Shown: in pieces, positions 40,620 to 48,963 of the stretch
Layout: every line of letters begins with the position of its first letter
Position numbering within the stretch: the stretch's first letter is position 1
Source: Pollutimonas sp. M17
GTDB lineage: Bacteria > Pseudomonadota > Gammaproteobacteria > Burkholderiales > Burkholderiaceae_B
Assembly (NCBI RefSeq): GCF_025836975.1
Contig: NZ_CP107548.1
Coordinates: forward strand, 1,922,001-1,986,000
DNA: 64,000 nucleotides
Reading direction: 5' to 3'
Notes under the pieces: generated by a model
Database searches by the model: none
Told to the model about the DNA's origin: nothing
What the model saw: only the letters and a program-made list of their open reading frames with translations
Made by a program: the position numbers and the translations under genes

Positions 40620-40843
40620 AGGCGGGATGGCGGGCGCCGGGACTGGCGAACTCGGGAGCGTCGCGGCACAGGCTTGCAGCGGGGAGGCAAGGCCGTGACT
40701 GCCCGAGCAACACGGGTGTTGGCAGCCCGGGGGGCTGCCAACGTTGCGAGTTTCACGGCCGCCCCGCTGCGGGCCTGTGCCACGAGCAGTCCCGGAACGG
40801 GACCGCGGACGGTGAGCCGGCCCCGATGCCCGCCATCCCGCCT
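40620..40843. repeat. ~224-bp imperfect inverted repeat B
   Basis: Five complementary blocks are nested around one centre. Outer 16 bp AGGCGGGATGGCGGGC (40620-40635) against 40828-40843; GGCACAGGC (40665-40673) against 40773-40781; GCAGCGGGG (40676-40684) against 40762-40770; GGCCGTGA (40691-40698) against 40753-40760; central hairpin GTTGGCAGCCC (40718-40728), loop GGG, 40732-40742. All blocks are perfect, with short unpaired loops between. No coding frame fits. Not followed by U-tracts. Similar size and plan to the element at 26404-26619, but a different sequence. Confidence 0.75.
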
Positions 40844-41020
40844 GACTCAAGAACCATGACACTCATGCGAGGACCAGCCCCACAGCGAAAGAACCATGAC
40901 AACCCTTCCCAAGGCCAGTTCCACTGCAAAGAACCTCGACGTCGCCGGCCCACGGAAAGACTGAAATACAGAGGGCAATCGATACCGCGAAGCCTGAGTA
41001 TAAAAAACCGCATTCTCATG

Positions 41021-41063
41021 AAAAACACCCCAAAGGCTGGATGGTCGTCCAGCCTTTGGGGTG
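41021..41063 (-). terminator. Intrinsic terminator of livJ-type gene
   Basis: CACCCCAAAGGCTGGA (41026-41041) pairs perfectly with TCCAGCCTTTGGGGTG (41048-41063) around a 6-nt loop. On the minus strand it is followed directly by TTTTT (41025-41021). Strong canonical terminator 71 bases after the stop of the binding-protein gene. Confidence 0.88.
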
Positions 41064-41133
41064 CGGTTCAGCAGCTACGGATTCCTTTCCCACCGGATCC
41101 ACGTTGGCCCAGCAGGAACACATCCAAATCCGC

Positions 41134-42258
41134 TTACTTGTAAACCGACTTCGACCCATCCTTGTGCCAGGTGAACACATCGAACTTGAAATCGTTCAGG
41201 TCGCCCTGCTTGTTCCAGGAAATTTTCCCGATAGGCGTCGCCACCGAATTCTTGTGCAGGTAGGCCGCCACCTTCACCGGATCGTCCGCGCCCGCGCCCT
41301 TGATGCCTTCGGCAATCGCCGTCATCGCCGAGTAGGCCGTCAACTGGAAGGCCCCGCTGGGATCGCGCTTCTTGTCCTTGAACGCCTTCACAATGGCTGC
41401 GTTCGACGGATCCTTGGTGAAATCGGCCGGCAGCGTCACCAGCATGCCCTCGACCGAAGCGCCAGCGATCGCATTGATGTCGGGATTGCCCACCCCTTCC
41501 GGCCCCATGAACTTGACCTTCAGGCCCTGCTCGGCGCCCTGGCGCAGCAACAAGCCCATTTCGGGATGGTAGCCGCCGTAATACACGAAATCGGCGCCCG
41601 AGCTCTTCAGCTTCGTGATCACCGCCGAATAATCGCTGTCGCCGGCATTGATGCCCTCGAACATCGCAACCTTCACGCCCGCCTTCTCAAGCTCGCTTTT
41701 CACGGCGCTGGCGATACCCTGGCCATACGACTGCTTGTCATGCAGCACCGCGACCAGCTGGGGCTTGATCTTCTCGATGATGAACTTGGCCGCCGCGGGC
41801 CCTTGCTGATCGTCGCGTCCGATCGTGCGGAAGATCATGTCGTAGTTCTTGCCGTCGGTCACGGCCGGCGACGTCGCCGAAGGCGTCACCATGACCACGC
41901 CCTCGTTGTTGTAGATGCTGGTGGCCGCAATGGTTGCGCCCGAGCACACATGCCCGACCACATAATGGATCTCGTCATTGACCACGCGGTTCGCGACCAC
42001 CGGACCCTGCTTGGGCTCGCAGCCGTCGTCTATGGTCACGGCCTCGAGCTTCTTGCCCAGCACGCCGCCGCCCGCGTTGATCTGCTCGATGGCGGTATCC
42101 ACGCCTTCCTTGACCATCGTTCCGTATTGGGTCAGCGCGCCGGTGAAAGGCCCTGCGATCGCAATCTTGATCGTGTCCGCCGCCATCGCGCCGGTGGACA
42201 TCATCATGCCGGCAGCCAGGCCGATAGCGGCCGCTACGGGAGTAAAACGGATGTTCAT
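41134..42258 (-). CDS. Orphan branched-chain amino acid-binding protein (LivJ/LivK type)
   Basis: 374 aa from the ATG at 42258, preceded by CAGGAGGCTAT. Signal peptide ends MSTGAMA-ADTIKI. It is a clear paralogue of the LivK at 30580-31701: shared stretches include IDDGCEPKQ, FRTIGRDDQQGP, LHDKQSYGQG and GDSDYSAVITKLKS. The LivJ/K Cys pair is kept. It has its own strong terminator and no adjacent permease, so it probably feeds the LivHMGF channel encoded 11 kb away, as LivJ and LivK share one channel in E. coli. Confidence 0.93.
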   Translation of the reverse strand: MNIRFTPVAAAIGLAAGMMMSTGAMAADTIKIAIAGPFTGALTQYGTMVKEGVDTAIEQINAGGGVLGKKLEAVTIDDGCEPKQGPVVANRVVNDEIHYVVGHVCSGATIAATSIYNNEGVVMVTPSATSPAVTDGKNYDMIFRTIGRDDQQGPAAAKFIIEKIKPQLVAVLHDKQSYGQGIASAVKSELEKAGVKVAMFEGINAGDSDYSAVITKLKSSGADFVYYGGYHPEMGLLLRQGAEQGLKVKFMGPEGVGNPDINAIAGASVEGMLVTLPADFTKDPSNAAIVKAFKDKKRDPSGAFQLTAYSAMTAIAEGIKGAGADDPVKVAAYLHKNSVATPIGKISWNKQGDLNDFKFDVFTWHKDGSKSVYK

Positions 42259-42349
42259 ATAGCCTCCTGAAAGTACGCTGCAAAGCATACACCGAAAGGT
42301 AGTGCCCCGCCCGCCTACCGCTTCAGGGTTTTCGCTATGGACAGGCAAT

Positions 42350-42425
42350 AAAAAGCCCCGCCGATCAGGCCGATTCAGACGCCGGACAAAGCCGGGCGCG
42401 ATGATCGGAGCGAGGGACGGGGCTT
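42350..42425 (-). terminator. Candidate dps terminator
   Basis: AAGCCCCG (42353-42360) pairs with CGGGGCTT (42418-42425), continued by CCGATCA (42361-42367) with TGATCGG (42402-42408). On the minus strand the base of the stem runs into TTTTTA. Long loop, but the stem plus U-tract fits an intrinsic terminator 15 bases after the dps stop. Confidence 0.6.
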
Positions 42426-42439
42426 GCGGCGCCGGCTGC

Positions 42440-42961
42440 TTATTGCAGCAGGCTGCGCAGCATCCAGGCGTTTTTCTCGTGGATGTCCAGGCGTTGCGTC
42501 AGCAAGTCGACCGTGGGCTGATCGTTGACGTCATCGGCCCTCTTGAGCGCGGCGCGCGCCGTCTTGGCGACGGCTTCATTGCCCTTGACCAGCAGTGCAA
42601 TCATCTCTTCGGCCGAGGGCACGGATGCCGGCTCGGCAATGGAGGAAAGCTGCGCGTACTGGGCATAGGTGCCGGGCGCGAAATGGCCCAGGGCCCGGAT
42701 GCGCTCGGCGATGCTGTCCAGCGCCTGCCATTGTTCCGTGTACTGCGTCATGAACATATTGTGCAGGGTGTTGAACTGCGGGCCGGTCACGTTCCAGTGG
42801 AAATTGTGCGTCATCAGATAGAGCGTGTAGGAATCGGCCAGCATCTTGGATAGCTCGGTCGCCACCGCGGCCCGATCCCTATCGGAAATACCGATATCGA
42901 TGGGCAGGCCCTTGTCGCTGATTTTTGCCGTTTTGCCGGCTGGCTTGCTTGCTTTTGCCAT
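42440..42961 (-). CDS. dps: Dps-family ferritin-like DNA-protection protein
   Basis: 173 aa from the ATG at 42961, preceded by CGGAGGTGTGT. Lys/Ala-rich N-terminal tail (MAKASKPAGKTAKISDKG), typical of DNA-binding Dps. Ferroxidase motif MTHNFHWNVTGPQFNTLHNMFMTQYTEQWQALDSIAERI holds the His, Asp and Glu ligands. Forms a 12-mer that oxidises iron with peroxide. Lies 88 bp downstream of oxyR, its usual activator. Confidence 0.94.
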   Translation of the reverse strand: MAKASKPAGKTAKISDKGLPIDIGISDRDRAAVATELSKMLADSYTLYLMTHNFHWNVTGPQFNTLHNMFMTQYTEQWQALDSIAERIRALGHFAPGTYAQYAQLSSIAEPASVPSAEEMIALLVKGNEAVAKTARAALKRADDVNDQPTVDLLTQRLDIHEKNAWMLRSLLQ

Positions 42962-43039
42962 ACACACCTCCGAAAAAAATTACGATTCGAATGACGCAAT
43001 CAGAATACCATGCCGCCATGAAGCCTGCATGGCCGCGGC

Positions 43040-43053
43040 TTGATTTTAATCAA
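43040..43053. promoter_or_regulatory. Perfect FNR-type palindrome between oxyR and dps
   Basis: TTGATTTTAATCAA matches TTGAT-N4-ATCAA at all ten fixed positions and is flanked by CGGC/GCCG, extending the dyad to 43036-43057. It contains the oxyR stop codon. Its centre is 85 bp upstream of the dps start. Either an FNR/CRP-family site for dps or simply a stem-loop at the oxyR end. Confidence 0.5.
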
Positions 43054-44006
43054 GCCGTATCAAGAGCGGCGACAGGCGCCGGGTCAAGGTACTCCACACC
43101 CGGCAGATCACAGGCGCGCACCGCATTGATCAATGCCTCGATCGCGGCCGGACGCGGGAAACTCTTGCGCCAGACCAGCACCACGCGCCGGTCGGGAACA
43201 GGCTTCTTGAACGGAATGTAAGTAAGCAGGTGGTTCTCCAGTCCCGGCATGGAAAGCGAACTGGTGGGCAGCACCGTTACGCCGATTCCAGCCGCCACCA
43301 TATGCCGTATGGTCTCCAGCGAAGAGCCTTCGAATGTGCGCTGTATGCCTTCGCTGGCCGCCGAGAACCGCGACAGTTCCGGGCATACTTCCAGCACCTG
43401 ATCGCGGAAGCAGTGGCCGGTGCCCAGCAGCAGCATGGTCTCGTCCTTGAGGCTGGCCGCATCGATCTCCTTCTTGTTCGCCCAGGCATGATTCTTGGGC
43501 ACGGCGACCAGGAAAGGCTCGTCGTACAAGGGGTGCACCATCAGGCCCGAGTCGGGCAGCGGCAGGGCCACGATGGCGCAATCGATCTCGCCCTGGCGCA
43601 GCAGTTCCAGCAGCCGGGCCGTGAAGTTCTCCTGAAGCAGCAGCGGCATCTGCGGCGTGGCGGCGATCTGGGTCGGGACCAGCCGCGGAAGCAGATAAGG
43701 CCCTATGGTGTGTATGACGCCCACCCGCAATGGCCCGGCCAGCGGGTCATGCCCCTGGCGCGCGACCTCGCGCAGATTCGCGCTCTCTTCAAGCACGCGC
43801 TGGGCCTGCGCCACCACCCGCAAGCCGATGGGCGTGATGCCCACCTCGGTGCCGCCCCGCTCGAACAGCACCACGCCCAGCTCGTCCTCCAGCTTGCGTA
43901 TGGCCACGGACAAGGTGGGCTGGCTGACGAAGCAGGCCTCGGCGGCGCGTCCGAAATGTCTTTCGCGGGCAACCGCCACGATGTATTTCAGCTCGGTCAA
44001 TGTCAT
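43050..44006 (-). CDS. oxyR: Hydrogen peroxide-sensing regulator OxyR
   Basis: 318 aa LysR protein. HTH MTLTELKYIVAVARERHFGRAAEACFVSQPTLSVAIRKLE is OxyR-like. The redox Cys pair is exactly at Cys199 and Cys208 (GTGHCFRDQVLEVCPE), as in E. coli OxyR, so it is a true peroxide sensor. Located 35 bp after recG and 88 bp before dps, all on the minus strand. recG-oxyR linkage is known in other proteobacteria. Confidence 0.96.
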   Translation of the reverse strand: MTLTELKYIVAVARERHFGRAAEACFVSQPTLSVAIRKLEDELGVVLFERGGTEVGITPIGLRVVAQAQRVLEESANLREVARQGHDPLAGPLRVGVIHTIGPYLLPRLVPTQIAATPQMPLLLQENFTARLLELLRQGEIDCAIVALPLPDSGLMVHPLYDEPFLVAVPKNHAWANKKEIDAASLKDETMLLLGTGHCFRDQVLEVCPELSRFSAASEGIQRTFEGSSLETIRHMVAAGIGVTVLPTSSLSMPGLENHLLTYIPFKKPVPDRRVVLVWRKSFPRPAAIEALINAVRACDLPGVEYLDPAPVAALDTA

Positions 44007-44041
44007 TGATGTCTCGCAAAAAAAAATGGGGCCGTCCCACG

Positions 44042-46135
44042 CTAGCTGCGCAGGAAATCCTGTTTATCGCGCATCCAGCGGCGCAGATGGGCCTGGGCAT
44101 GATCCGGATAGCGGTCGCGAAGCTCGCGCACGGCCTCCTGGGCCTGCTCGACGATGCGCGCATCCGTTTCAATGCTGGCAAAACGCAAAAGCTCCTGGCC
44201 CGATTGCCGTGTTCCCAGGAACTCGCCCGGTCCGCGCATATCGAGGTCGCGGCGGGCGATTTCGAAGCCGTCGGCTGTTTCGTACATGGCGCGCAAGCGC
44301 TGGCGCGCGACCGCCGACAAGGGCGACTGGTACATCAGAACGCAGATGGATTGACGGCTGCCCCGCCCCACCCGGCCGCGCAGCTGGTGCAGCTGCGCCA
44401 GGCCGAAGCGTTCGGCATGCTCGATGATCATCAGCGAGGCATTGGGAACGTCGACACCGACCTCGATCACGGTGGTGGCCACAAGCAGGTCGACCAAGCC
44501 GGCGCGGAATTCGTTCATGACATCCTGCTTGGCGGCGACGGGCAGTTTGCCGTGCACCAGGCCGACCCGCAAGCCGGGCAGCGCCTGGACCAGCCGCGCA
44601 TGCGTGTCCACGGCTGTCTGCAGCTGCAAGGCTTCGCTTTCCTCCACCAGGGGACACACCCAGTAGGCCTGGCGCCCTTTCTTCACTTCGGCGATCACGC
44701 TGCCCAGGACCTCGTCGCGCCGGGCGTCGTCGATCAGCTTGGTCAGCACGGGGCTGCGTCCTGGAGGCAGTTCGTCGATGACGGAGACATCCAGATCCGC
44801 AAAGAAAGTCATGGCCAGGGTGCGCGGTATGGGCGTGGCGCTCATGTTCAATTGATGCGGAATATCGGCGCCGCGCCCGCCCGCCCCTTCGCCCTTGCGG
44901 CTAAGCTGCAAGCGCTGCCCCACGCCGAAGCGGTGCTGTTCGTCGAGTATGGCCAGGCCCAGCCGGGCGAACGCGACTTTGTCCTGGATCAGCGCCTGCG
45001 TGCCGACGACAAGCTGCGCCTGGCCCGACTCGATGGCGTCGATGGCGGCCTTGCGCGCCTTGCCGGTCAGGCTGCCGGCCAGCCACGCCACCTGTACGCC
45101 CAGCGGCTGCAGCCAGGACGACAGCTTATGGAAATGCTGCTCGGCCAGGATTTCCGTGGGCGCCATGATGGCCACCTGGCTGCCGCTGGAAATCGCCTGC
45201 GCGGCGGCGAAGGCCGCCACGATGGTCTTGCCGCTGCCGACGTCGCCCTGCAACAGCCGATGCATGGGAAAGCCGCGCGCAAGGTCGCCGGATATCTCCT
45301 GGATGACGCGTTGCTGCGCGGCCGTCAGGGCGAACGGGAGGCTGGAAAGCAGGGCCTGGGTCAGCGCGCCCGTGCCGCCGTCGAGCGCTGCGGCCCGCTG
45401 CCGGCGGCGCGCGGCGCGGGCGGCGGCCAGCGACAGCTGCTGGGCAAGGAGCTCGTCGAACTTGATGCGGATCCAGGCCGGGTGGCCGCGCTCTATCAGG
45501 TCGGCATAGGATACGTTGGCCGGGGGATGGTGCAGGACGCGGATCGCTTCGGAAAACGGGATCAGCCCATAGCGCTCGCAGATCCGGGGCGGCAGCGTAT
45601 CCGACAGGTCGGCCTGCTGCAGGGCCCTGTCGATGGCCTTGCGCAGGCTGGCCTGCGACAGCCCGTCGGTTGTCGGATAGACCGGCGTCAGCGCATTGGG
45701 CAGCGCCGTGCCCGCCAGCGACACCTTGGGATGGATCATTTCGTAGCCGCCGAAACCGCTGCGGACCTCGCCGCGCACGCGGACACGCTTGCCCGCCTCC
45801 ACCTGCTTTTGCTGGCTGGGATAGAAATTCAGCCAGCGCAGCGCAAGCTGGCCGGTGTCGTCCTGAATCACCGCGTGCAGTTGCCGCCGGGGCCTGAACT
45901 GCACCTCGCTGCGCAGGACCTCGCCCTCGACCTGCGCGGGCATGCCGGGGTGTATGGCCGCGATCGGCGCAATACGGGTTTCATCCTCGTAGCGCAAGGG
46001 CAGGTGGACGATGAAATCGGAGGGATCGCGCAAGCCCAGGTGCAGCAGCTTGCGCTCCAGCAGCGATGCGGGGCCGCCCGGAGGCGGCTGCGCGCCGCCC
46101 CGCATCTTCCTGGTCGATGCCGTGGAAACCGCCAC
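44042..46135 (-). CDS. recG: ATP-dependent DNA helicase RecG
   Basis: 697 aa. An N-terminal wedge/OB domain (about 60-180) precedes two RecA-like helicase lobes. Walker A is LLQGDVGSGKTIVAAF, DEAH-like box ILDEQHRFGVGQR, motif III MSATPIPRTLAM, and C-terminal motifs VATTVIEVGVDVPNASLMIIEHAERFGLAQLHQLRGRVGRG. It remodels stalled forks and branched DNA. Starts 17 bp after the ridA stop; likely operon ridA-recG-oxyR(-dps). Confidence 0.97.
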   Translation of the reverse strand: MAVSTASTRKMRGGAQPPPGGPASLLERKLLHLGLRDPSDFIVHLPLRYEDETRIAPIAAIHPGMPAQVEGEVLRSEVQFRPRRQLHAVIQDDTGQLALRWLNFYPSQQKQVEAGKRVRVRGEVRSGFGGYEMIHPKVSLAGTALPNALTPVYPTTDGLSQASLRKAIDRALQQADLSDTLPPRICERYGLIPFSEAIRVLHHPPANVSYADLIERGHPAWIRIKFDELLAQQLSLAAARAARRRQRAAALDGGTGALTQALLSSLPFALTAAQQRVIQEISGDLARGFPMHRLLQGDVGSGKTIVAAFAAAQAISSGSQVAIMAPTEILAEQHFHKLSSWLQPLGVQVAWLAGSLTGKARKAAIDAIESGQAQLVVGTQALIQDKVAFARLGLAILDEQHRFGVGQRLQLSRKGEGAGGRGADIPHQLNMSATPIPRTLAMTFFADLDVSVIDELPPGRSPVLTKLIDDARRDEVLGSVIAEVKKGRQAYWVCPLVEESEALQLQTAVDTHARLVQALPGLRVGLVHGKLPVAAKQDVMNEFRAGLVDLLVATTVIEVGVDVPNASLMIIEHAERFGLAQLHQLRGRVGRGSRQSICVLMYQSPLSAVARQRLRAMYETADGFEIARRDLDMRGPGEFLGTRQSGQELLRFASIETDARIVEQAQEAVRELRDRYPDHAQAHLRRWMRDKQDFLRS

Positions 46136-46152
46136 TCGTCGGGCCTGGCTGG

Positions 46153-46539
46153 CTAGATGACGATGACCGCTTCGACTTCGAATTGCGCGCCCTTGGGCAG
46201 GCTGGCCACGCCTAGGGTCGAGCGCGCCGGATAGGGCTGGGGGATGATGTCGGCCATGATGGCGTTGGCGCTGGCGAATTTGCTGAGATCGGTCAGGAAC
46301 AGGGTGAGCTTGACAATGTTGTCCAGCGTGCCGCCCGCCGCTTCGATGACGGCCTGCATATTGGCGAACGATTGCCGGACCTGCCCTTCGAAATTCTCGG
46401 ACACCAGCTCGCCGGTGCCCGGCTCCAGGCCGATCTGGCCCGACAGGTACACGGTCTTTCCGGAGCCGCAGGCAACGGCCTGCGAATAGGGGCCGACGGC
46501 CGCGGGCGCCGCGTCGGTATGGATGATTTGCTTGGCCAT
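46153..46539 (-). CDS. ridA: RidA-family enamine/imine deaminase
   Basis: 128 aa. AAVGPYSQAVACGSGKTVYLSGQIGLEPGTGELV is the YjgF/RidA N-terminal signature; the conserved Arg lies in YPARSTLGVASLPKGAQFEVEAVIV. Hydrolyses reactive 2-aminoacrylate from PLP enzymes. Trimeric cytoplasmic protein. First gene of the recG operon. Confidence 0.95.
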   Translation of the reverse strand: MAKQIIHTDAAPAAVGPYSQAVACGSGKTVYLSGQIGLEPGTGELVSENFEGQVRQSFANMQAVIEAAGGTLDNIVKLTLFLTDLSKFASANAIMADIIPQPYPARSTLGVASLPKGAQFEVEAVIVI

Positions 46540-46642
46540 AAATAGGGTCTCTGAAAATTATCTAAAAACAACTATCAGAGTTTAATCATCTATAGCTAGA
46601 ATTAAAAGCCCCCTGCGGCCTGCGCCGTTCGTCCTATATGGG

Positions 46643-46664
46643 GCGCCGGCCGGCGCGCCGGCGC
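46643..46664. repeat. GC palindrome after fpr
   Basis: GCGCCGGCCGGCGC and the overlapping GCCGGCGCGCCGGC are perfect palindromes within 22 bp, just beyond the fpr stop (46681). Could be a stem-loop for transcript ends, but there is no U-tract. Confidence 0.4.
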
Positions 46665-46680
46665 GATGGACCGGGCTGCT

Positions 46681-47457
46681 TTATTTTTCGACGAAGGCGC
46701 GCTCGATGACGTAGTCGCCGGGCTGGCCAACCCCCGCCGACACCACGAAGCCGCGCGCATCGAGCATGCCGCTGACATCGGCCAGCATTTGCGGGCTGCC
46801 GCAAAGCATGGCCCGGTCGCGGGCCGGATCCAGCGGCGGCAAGCCTATGTCGTCAAACAGCCTGCCGGTTTCGACCACATGCGTGATGCGGCCCTCGTTG
46901 CGGAACGGCTCCCGCGTAACGGTGGGATAGTAGACCAGCTTGTCGCGAACGACATCGCCAAAATACTCGTTGTTGGGCAGTTCGTTCTGTATGAAGTCCG
47001 CGTAGGCCAGTTCGCTTTTGAAGCGTACGCCGTGAACCAGCACGACCTTCTCGAAGCGCTCGTAGATGTCGGGGTCCTTGATGATGCTCATGAAGGGAGC
47101 CAGGCCGGTGCCGGTGGCGAACAGGTACAGGTTCTTGCCCGGCTTGAGGTCATCGGCCACCAGGGTGCCGACCGGCTTCTTGCTGACCAGGATCGAGTCG
47201 CCTTCCTTCAGATGCTGCAGGCGCGAGGTCAGCGGGCCGTCCTGCACCTTGATGCTCAGGAACTCCAGGTTTTCCTCGTAGTTGGCGCTGGCGATGCTGT
47301 AGGCGCGCATCAGCGGCTTGCCGTTGACCTCCAGCCCCAGCATGACGAAGTGGCCGTTATGGAAACGCAAGGCGGGATCGCGCGTGGTGGTGAATGAAAA
47401 CAGGGAATCGTTCCAGTGGTGTACGCTAAGAACCTGCTCTGTATTGAAAGCTGCCAT
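46681..47457 (-). CDS. fpr: Ferredoxin/flavodoxin-NADP+ reductase (subclass II)
   Basis: 258 aa. FAD motif RAYSIASANYEENLEF (RxYS), NADP motif LFATGTGLAPFMSIIKDP, MLCGSPQMLADV, and C-terminus YVIERAFVEK ending in the aromatic-AFVEK tail of bacterial subclass II Fpr. Exchanges electrons between NADPH and ferredoxin or flavodoxin, often in oxidative-stress and iron-sulfur repair. Monocistronic, divergent from fbpA. Confidence 0.95.
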   Translation of the reverse strand: MAAFNTEQVLSVHHWNDSLFSFTTTRDPALRFHNGHFVMLGLEVNGKPLMRAYSIASANYEENLEFLSIKVQDGPLTSRLQHLKEGDSILVSKKPVGTLVADDLKPGKNLYLFATGTGLAPFMSIIKDPDIYERFEKVVLVHGVRFKSELAYADFIQNELPNNEYFGDVVRDKLVYYPTVTREPFRNEGRITHVVETGRLFDDIGLPPLDPARDRAMLCGSPQMLADVSGMLDARGFVVSAGVGQPGDYVIERAFVEK

Positions 47458-47843
47458 GTGTCTGTGAAAAGTGATTGCCTGCGGCCTGAAGCCGGTGTAG
47501 CGGCAAGGATGCGGCGCCGCACAATAAAGGAAGGCCTGATTTTAGCCGACCTGGAAGGGCCTTTGCCTGAAGCCCTGTCCCTCCGAGGGATATTACGACA
47601 TGCCCCCGGAATTTCAAGACGGCAGGCGGGCCTTATGCGCGTCTTGTTTAAGCTAGATCAAACCGGGCGGCGAAAAACGAATGCCGCGGCGCGAGATAGC
47701 GCCTTGAAGCTGAAATCCAGTTGAATAGTTACGGATACTCTGCTATCGTGCCACCATCTATATGAGAATCATTACTATTTACGAATAGTACCTGATTTTC
47801 CTGCCCCGCGACGAATCCGTCCCTATATCCTATGGAGATCCCC
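47458..47843. other. 386-bp divergent region between fpr and fbpA
   Basis: No convincing gene. It holds the fpr promoter region and, at the right, a candidate fbpA promoter (TTGAAT at 47721-47726, 16 bp, CTATCG at 47743-47748) and the Fur-like box at 47761-47780. The rest shows nothing recognisable. Confidence 0.6.
47761..47780. promoter_or_regulatory. Candidate Fur box before fbpA
   Basis: TATGAGAATCATTACTATTT contains TGAGAATCATTA, close to the betaproteobacterial Fur motif built on GATAATGATAATCATTATC (I count 12 of 19). It lies just downstream of the predicted -10 element and 63 bp before the fbpA start, a repressing position. Confidence 0.6.
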
Positions 47844-48890
47844 ATGCGCTCAGCAAAAGAGCTCAAGCCCCTGTTTCGGTCATTCGCACTGGGCCTCGCT
47901 GCGTTTTCCACCTTGTCCGCGACGGCGTTCGCCGCCGACGTCAGCCTGTACACCACCCGCGAACCCAAGCTCATACAGCCCCTGCTGGATGAATTCGCCA
48001 AGGACACCGGCATCAAGGTCAATACGGTCTTCGTCAAGGACGGCCTGATCGAACGCGTGAAGGCCGAAGGCGAGAAGTCCCCCGCCGACGTCCTGATGAC
48101 CGTCGATATCGGCAATCTCCTCGACCTGGTCGAAGCCGGCGTCACCCAGCCGATCGATTCCAAGGTCCTGAACGAGACGATACCGGCCAACCTGCGCGGC
48201 GCCGACAATCAATGGTATTCCTTGTCGCTGCGCGACCGCGTGGCCTATGTGGCGAAGGATCTCGACGTGAACGCCATTACGTACGAAGCCCTGGCCGACC
48301 CCAAATGGAAAGGCAAGGTCTGCATACGCTCGGGCCAGCATCCCTACAACACCGCGCTCATTGCTGCCATGATCGCCCATGACGGCGCCGAAGCCACCGA
48401 AGCGTGGCTGCGCAATGTCAAGAGCAATCTGGGCCGCAAGGCGGCCGGCGGCGACCGCGACGTGGCGCGCGACATTCTGGGCGGCATCTGCGATATCGGC
48501 ATTGCCAACGCCTACTACGTGGGCCGCATGAAGAATGCCGAACCCGGCACCGACGCGCGCAAATGGGGCGATGCCATCAAAGTGGTCCGCCCGACCTTCG
48601 CCAACGAAAAAAGCCGCGGCACGCATGTTAATATTTCCGGCGCTTCCGTGGCCAAGCATGCCCCCAACAAGGAAAATGCCGTCAAGCTGCTTGAATACCT
48701 GGTATCGGACAAAGCGCAAAGCCTGTACGCCAATGCCAACTACGAATACCCGATCAAGAAAGGCATCAAGCTCGATCCCGTCGTAGCCAGCTTTGGCGAA
48801 CTGGTGGTCGATCCCCTGCCGTTGACGGAGATCGCCAAGCATCGCAAGCAAGCCAGCGAGCTGGTGGACAAAGTTGGATTCAACAACTGA
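47844..48890 (+). CDS. fbpA: Ferric iron-binding periplasmic protein
   Basis: 348 aa from the ATG at 47844; GGAG at 47834 is its ribosome site and overlaps an upstream in-frame ATG. Signal peptide ends LSATAFA-ADVSLYTTREPK. Iron-binding protein class with the Tyr pair in GIANAYYVGRMKN and N-terminal ADVSLYTTREPKLIQPLLDEFAKDTGIKVN. Carries Fe3+ to the FbpB permease. No siderophore receptor is adjacent. Confidence 0.94.
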   Translation: MRSAKELKPLFRSFALGLAAFSTLSATAFAADVSLYTTREPKLIQPLLDEFAKDTGIKVNTVFVKDGLIERVKAEGEKSPADVLMTVDIGNLLDLVEAGVTQPIDSKVLNETIPANLRGADNQWYSLSLRDRVAYVAKDLDVNAITYEALADPKWKGKVCIRSGQHPYNTALIAAMIAHDGAEATEAWLRNVKSNLGRKAAGGDRDVARDILGGICDIGIANAYYVGRMKNAEPGTDARKWGDAIKVVRPTFANEKSRGTHVNISGASVAKHAPNKENAVKLLEYLVSDKAQSLYANANYEYPIKKGIKLDPVVASFGELVVDPLPLTEIAKHRKQASELVDKVGFNN

Positions 48891-48910
48891 CCCTCTCGCT
48901 CCAACCACTG

Positions 48911-48936
48911 AAACGCGGGCCCGCCGGCCCGCGTTT
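48911..48936 (+). terminator. fbpA-fbpB intercistronic hairpin (attenuator)
   Basis: AAACGCGGGCC (48911-48921) pairs perfectly with GGCCCGCGTTT (48926-48936) around CGCC, followed by TCTCGACTTTT. An intrinsic-terminator shape 21 bases after the fbpA stop. It would reduce permease expression relative to the binding protein, and argues that fbpB starts downstream of it. Confidence 0.75.
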
Positions 48937-48963
48937 TCTCGACTTTTGCAGGAAAAGCCGCTG

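Larger units (their letters stand above)
40389..41133. other. 745-bp gene-free region with AT-rich tract, palindrome and terminator
   Basis: No convincing coding frame. From left to right it holds an AT-rich block (40446-40565), the large inverted repeat B (40620-40843), a direct repeat AGAACCATGACA (copies near 40849 and 40889) and the intrinsic terminator of the livJ-type gene (41021-41063). The remaining 41064-41133 is unremarkable trailer. Confidence 0.7.

Noticed and set aside
40620-40843. Integron attC site
   Set aside because: No GTTRRRY/RYYYAAC core sites at the ends and no integrase or cassette structure nearby.
44000-46156. 718-codon open frame on the plus strand
   Set aside because: Fully antisense to recG, whose helicase motifs are all intact. 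No motif in the antisense frame.
47649-47662. TTAAGCTAGATCAA as an FNR site for fpr
   Set aside because: Only one half-site fits and it is about 200 bp from the fpr start.
47416-47724. 102-codon plus-strand frame in the fpr-fbpA gap
   Set aside because: Overlaps the fpr start, has no ribosome site and no recognisable motif.
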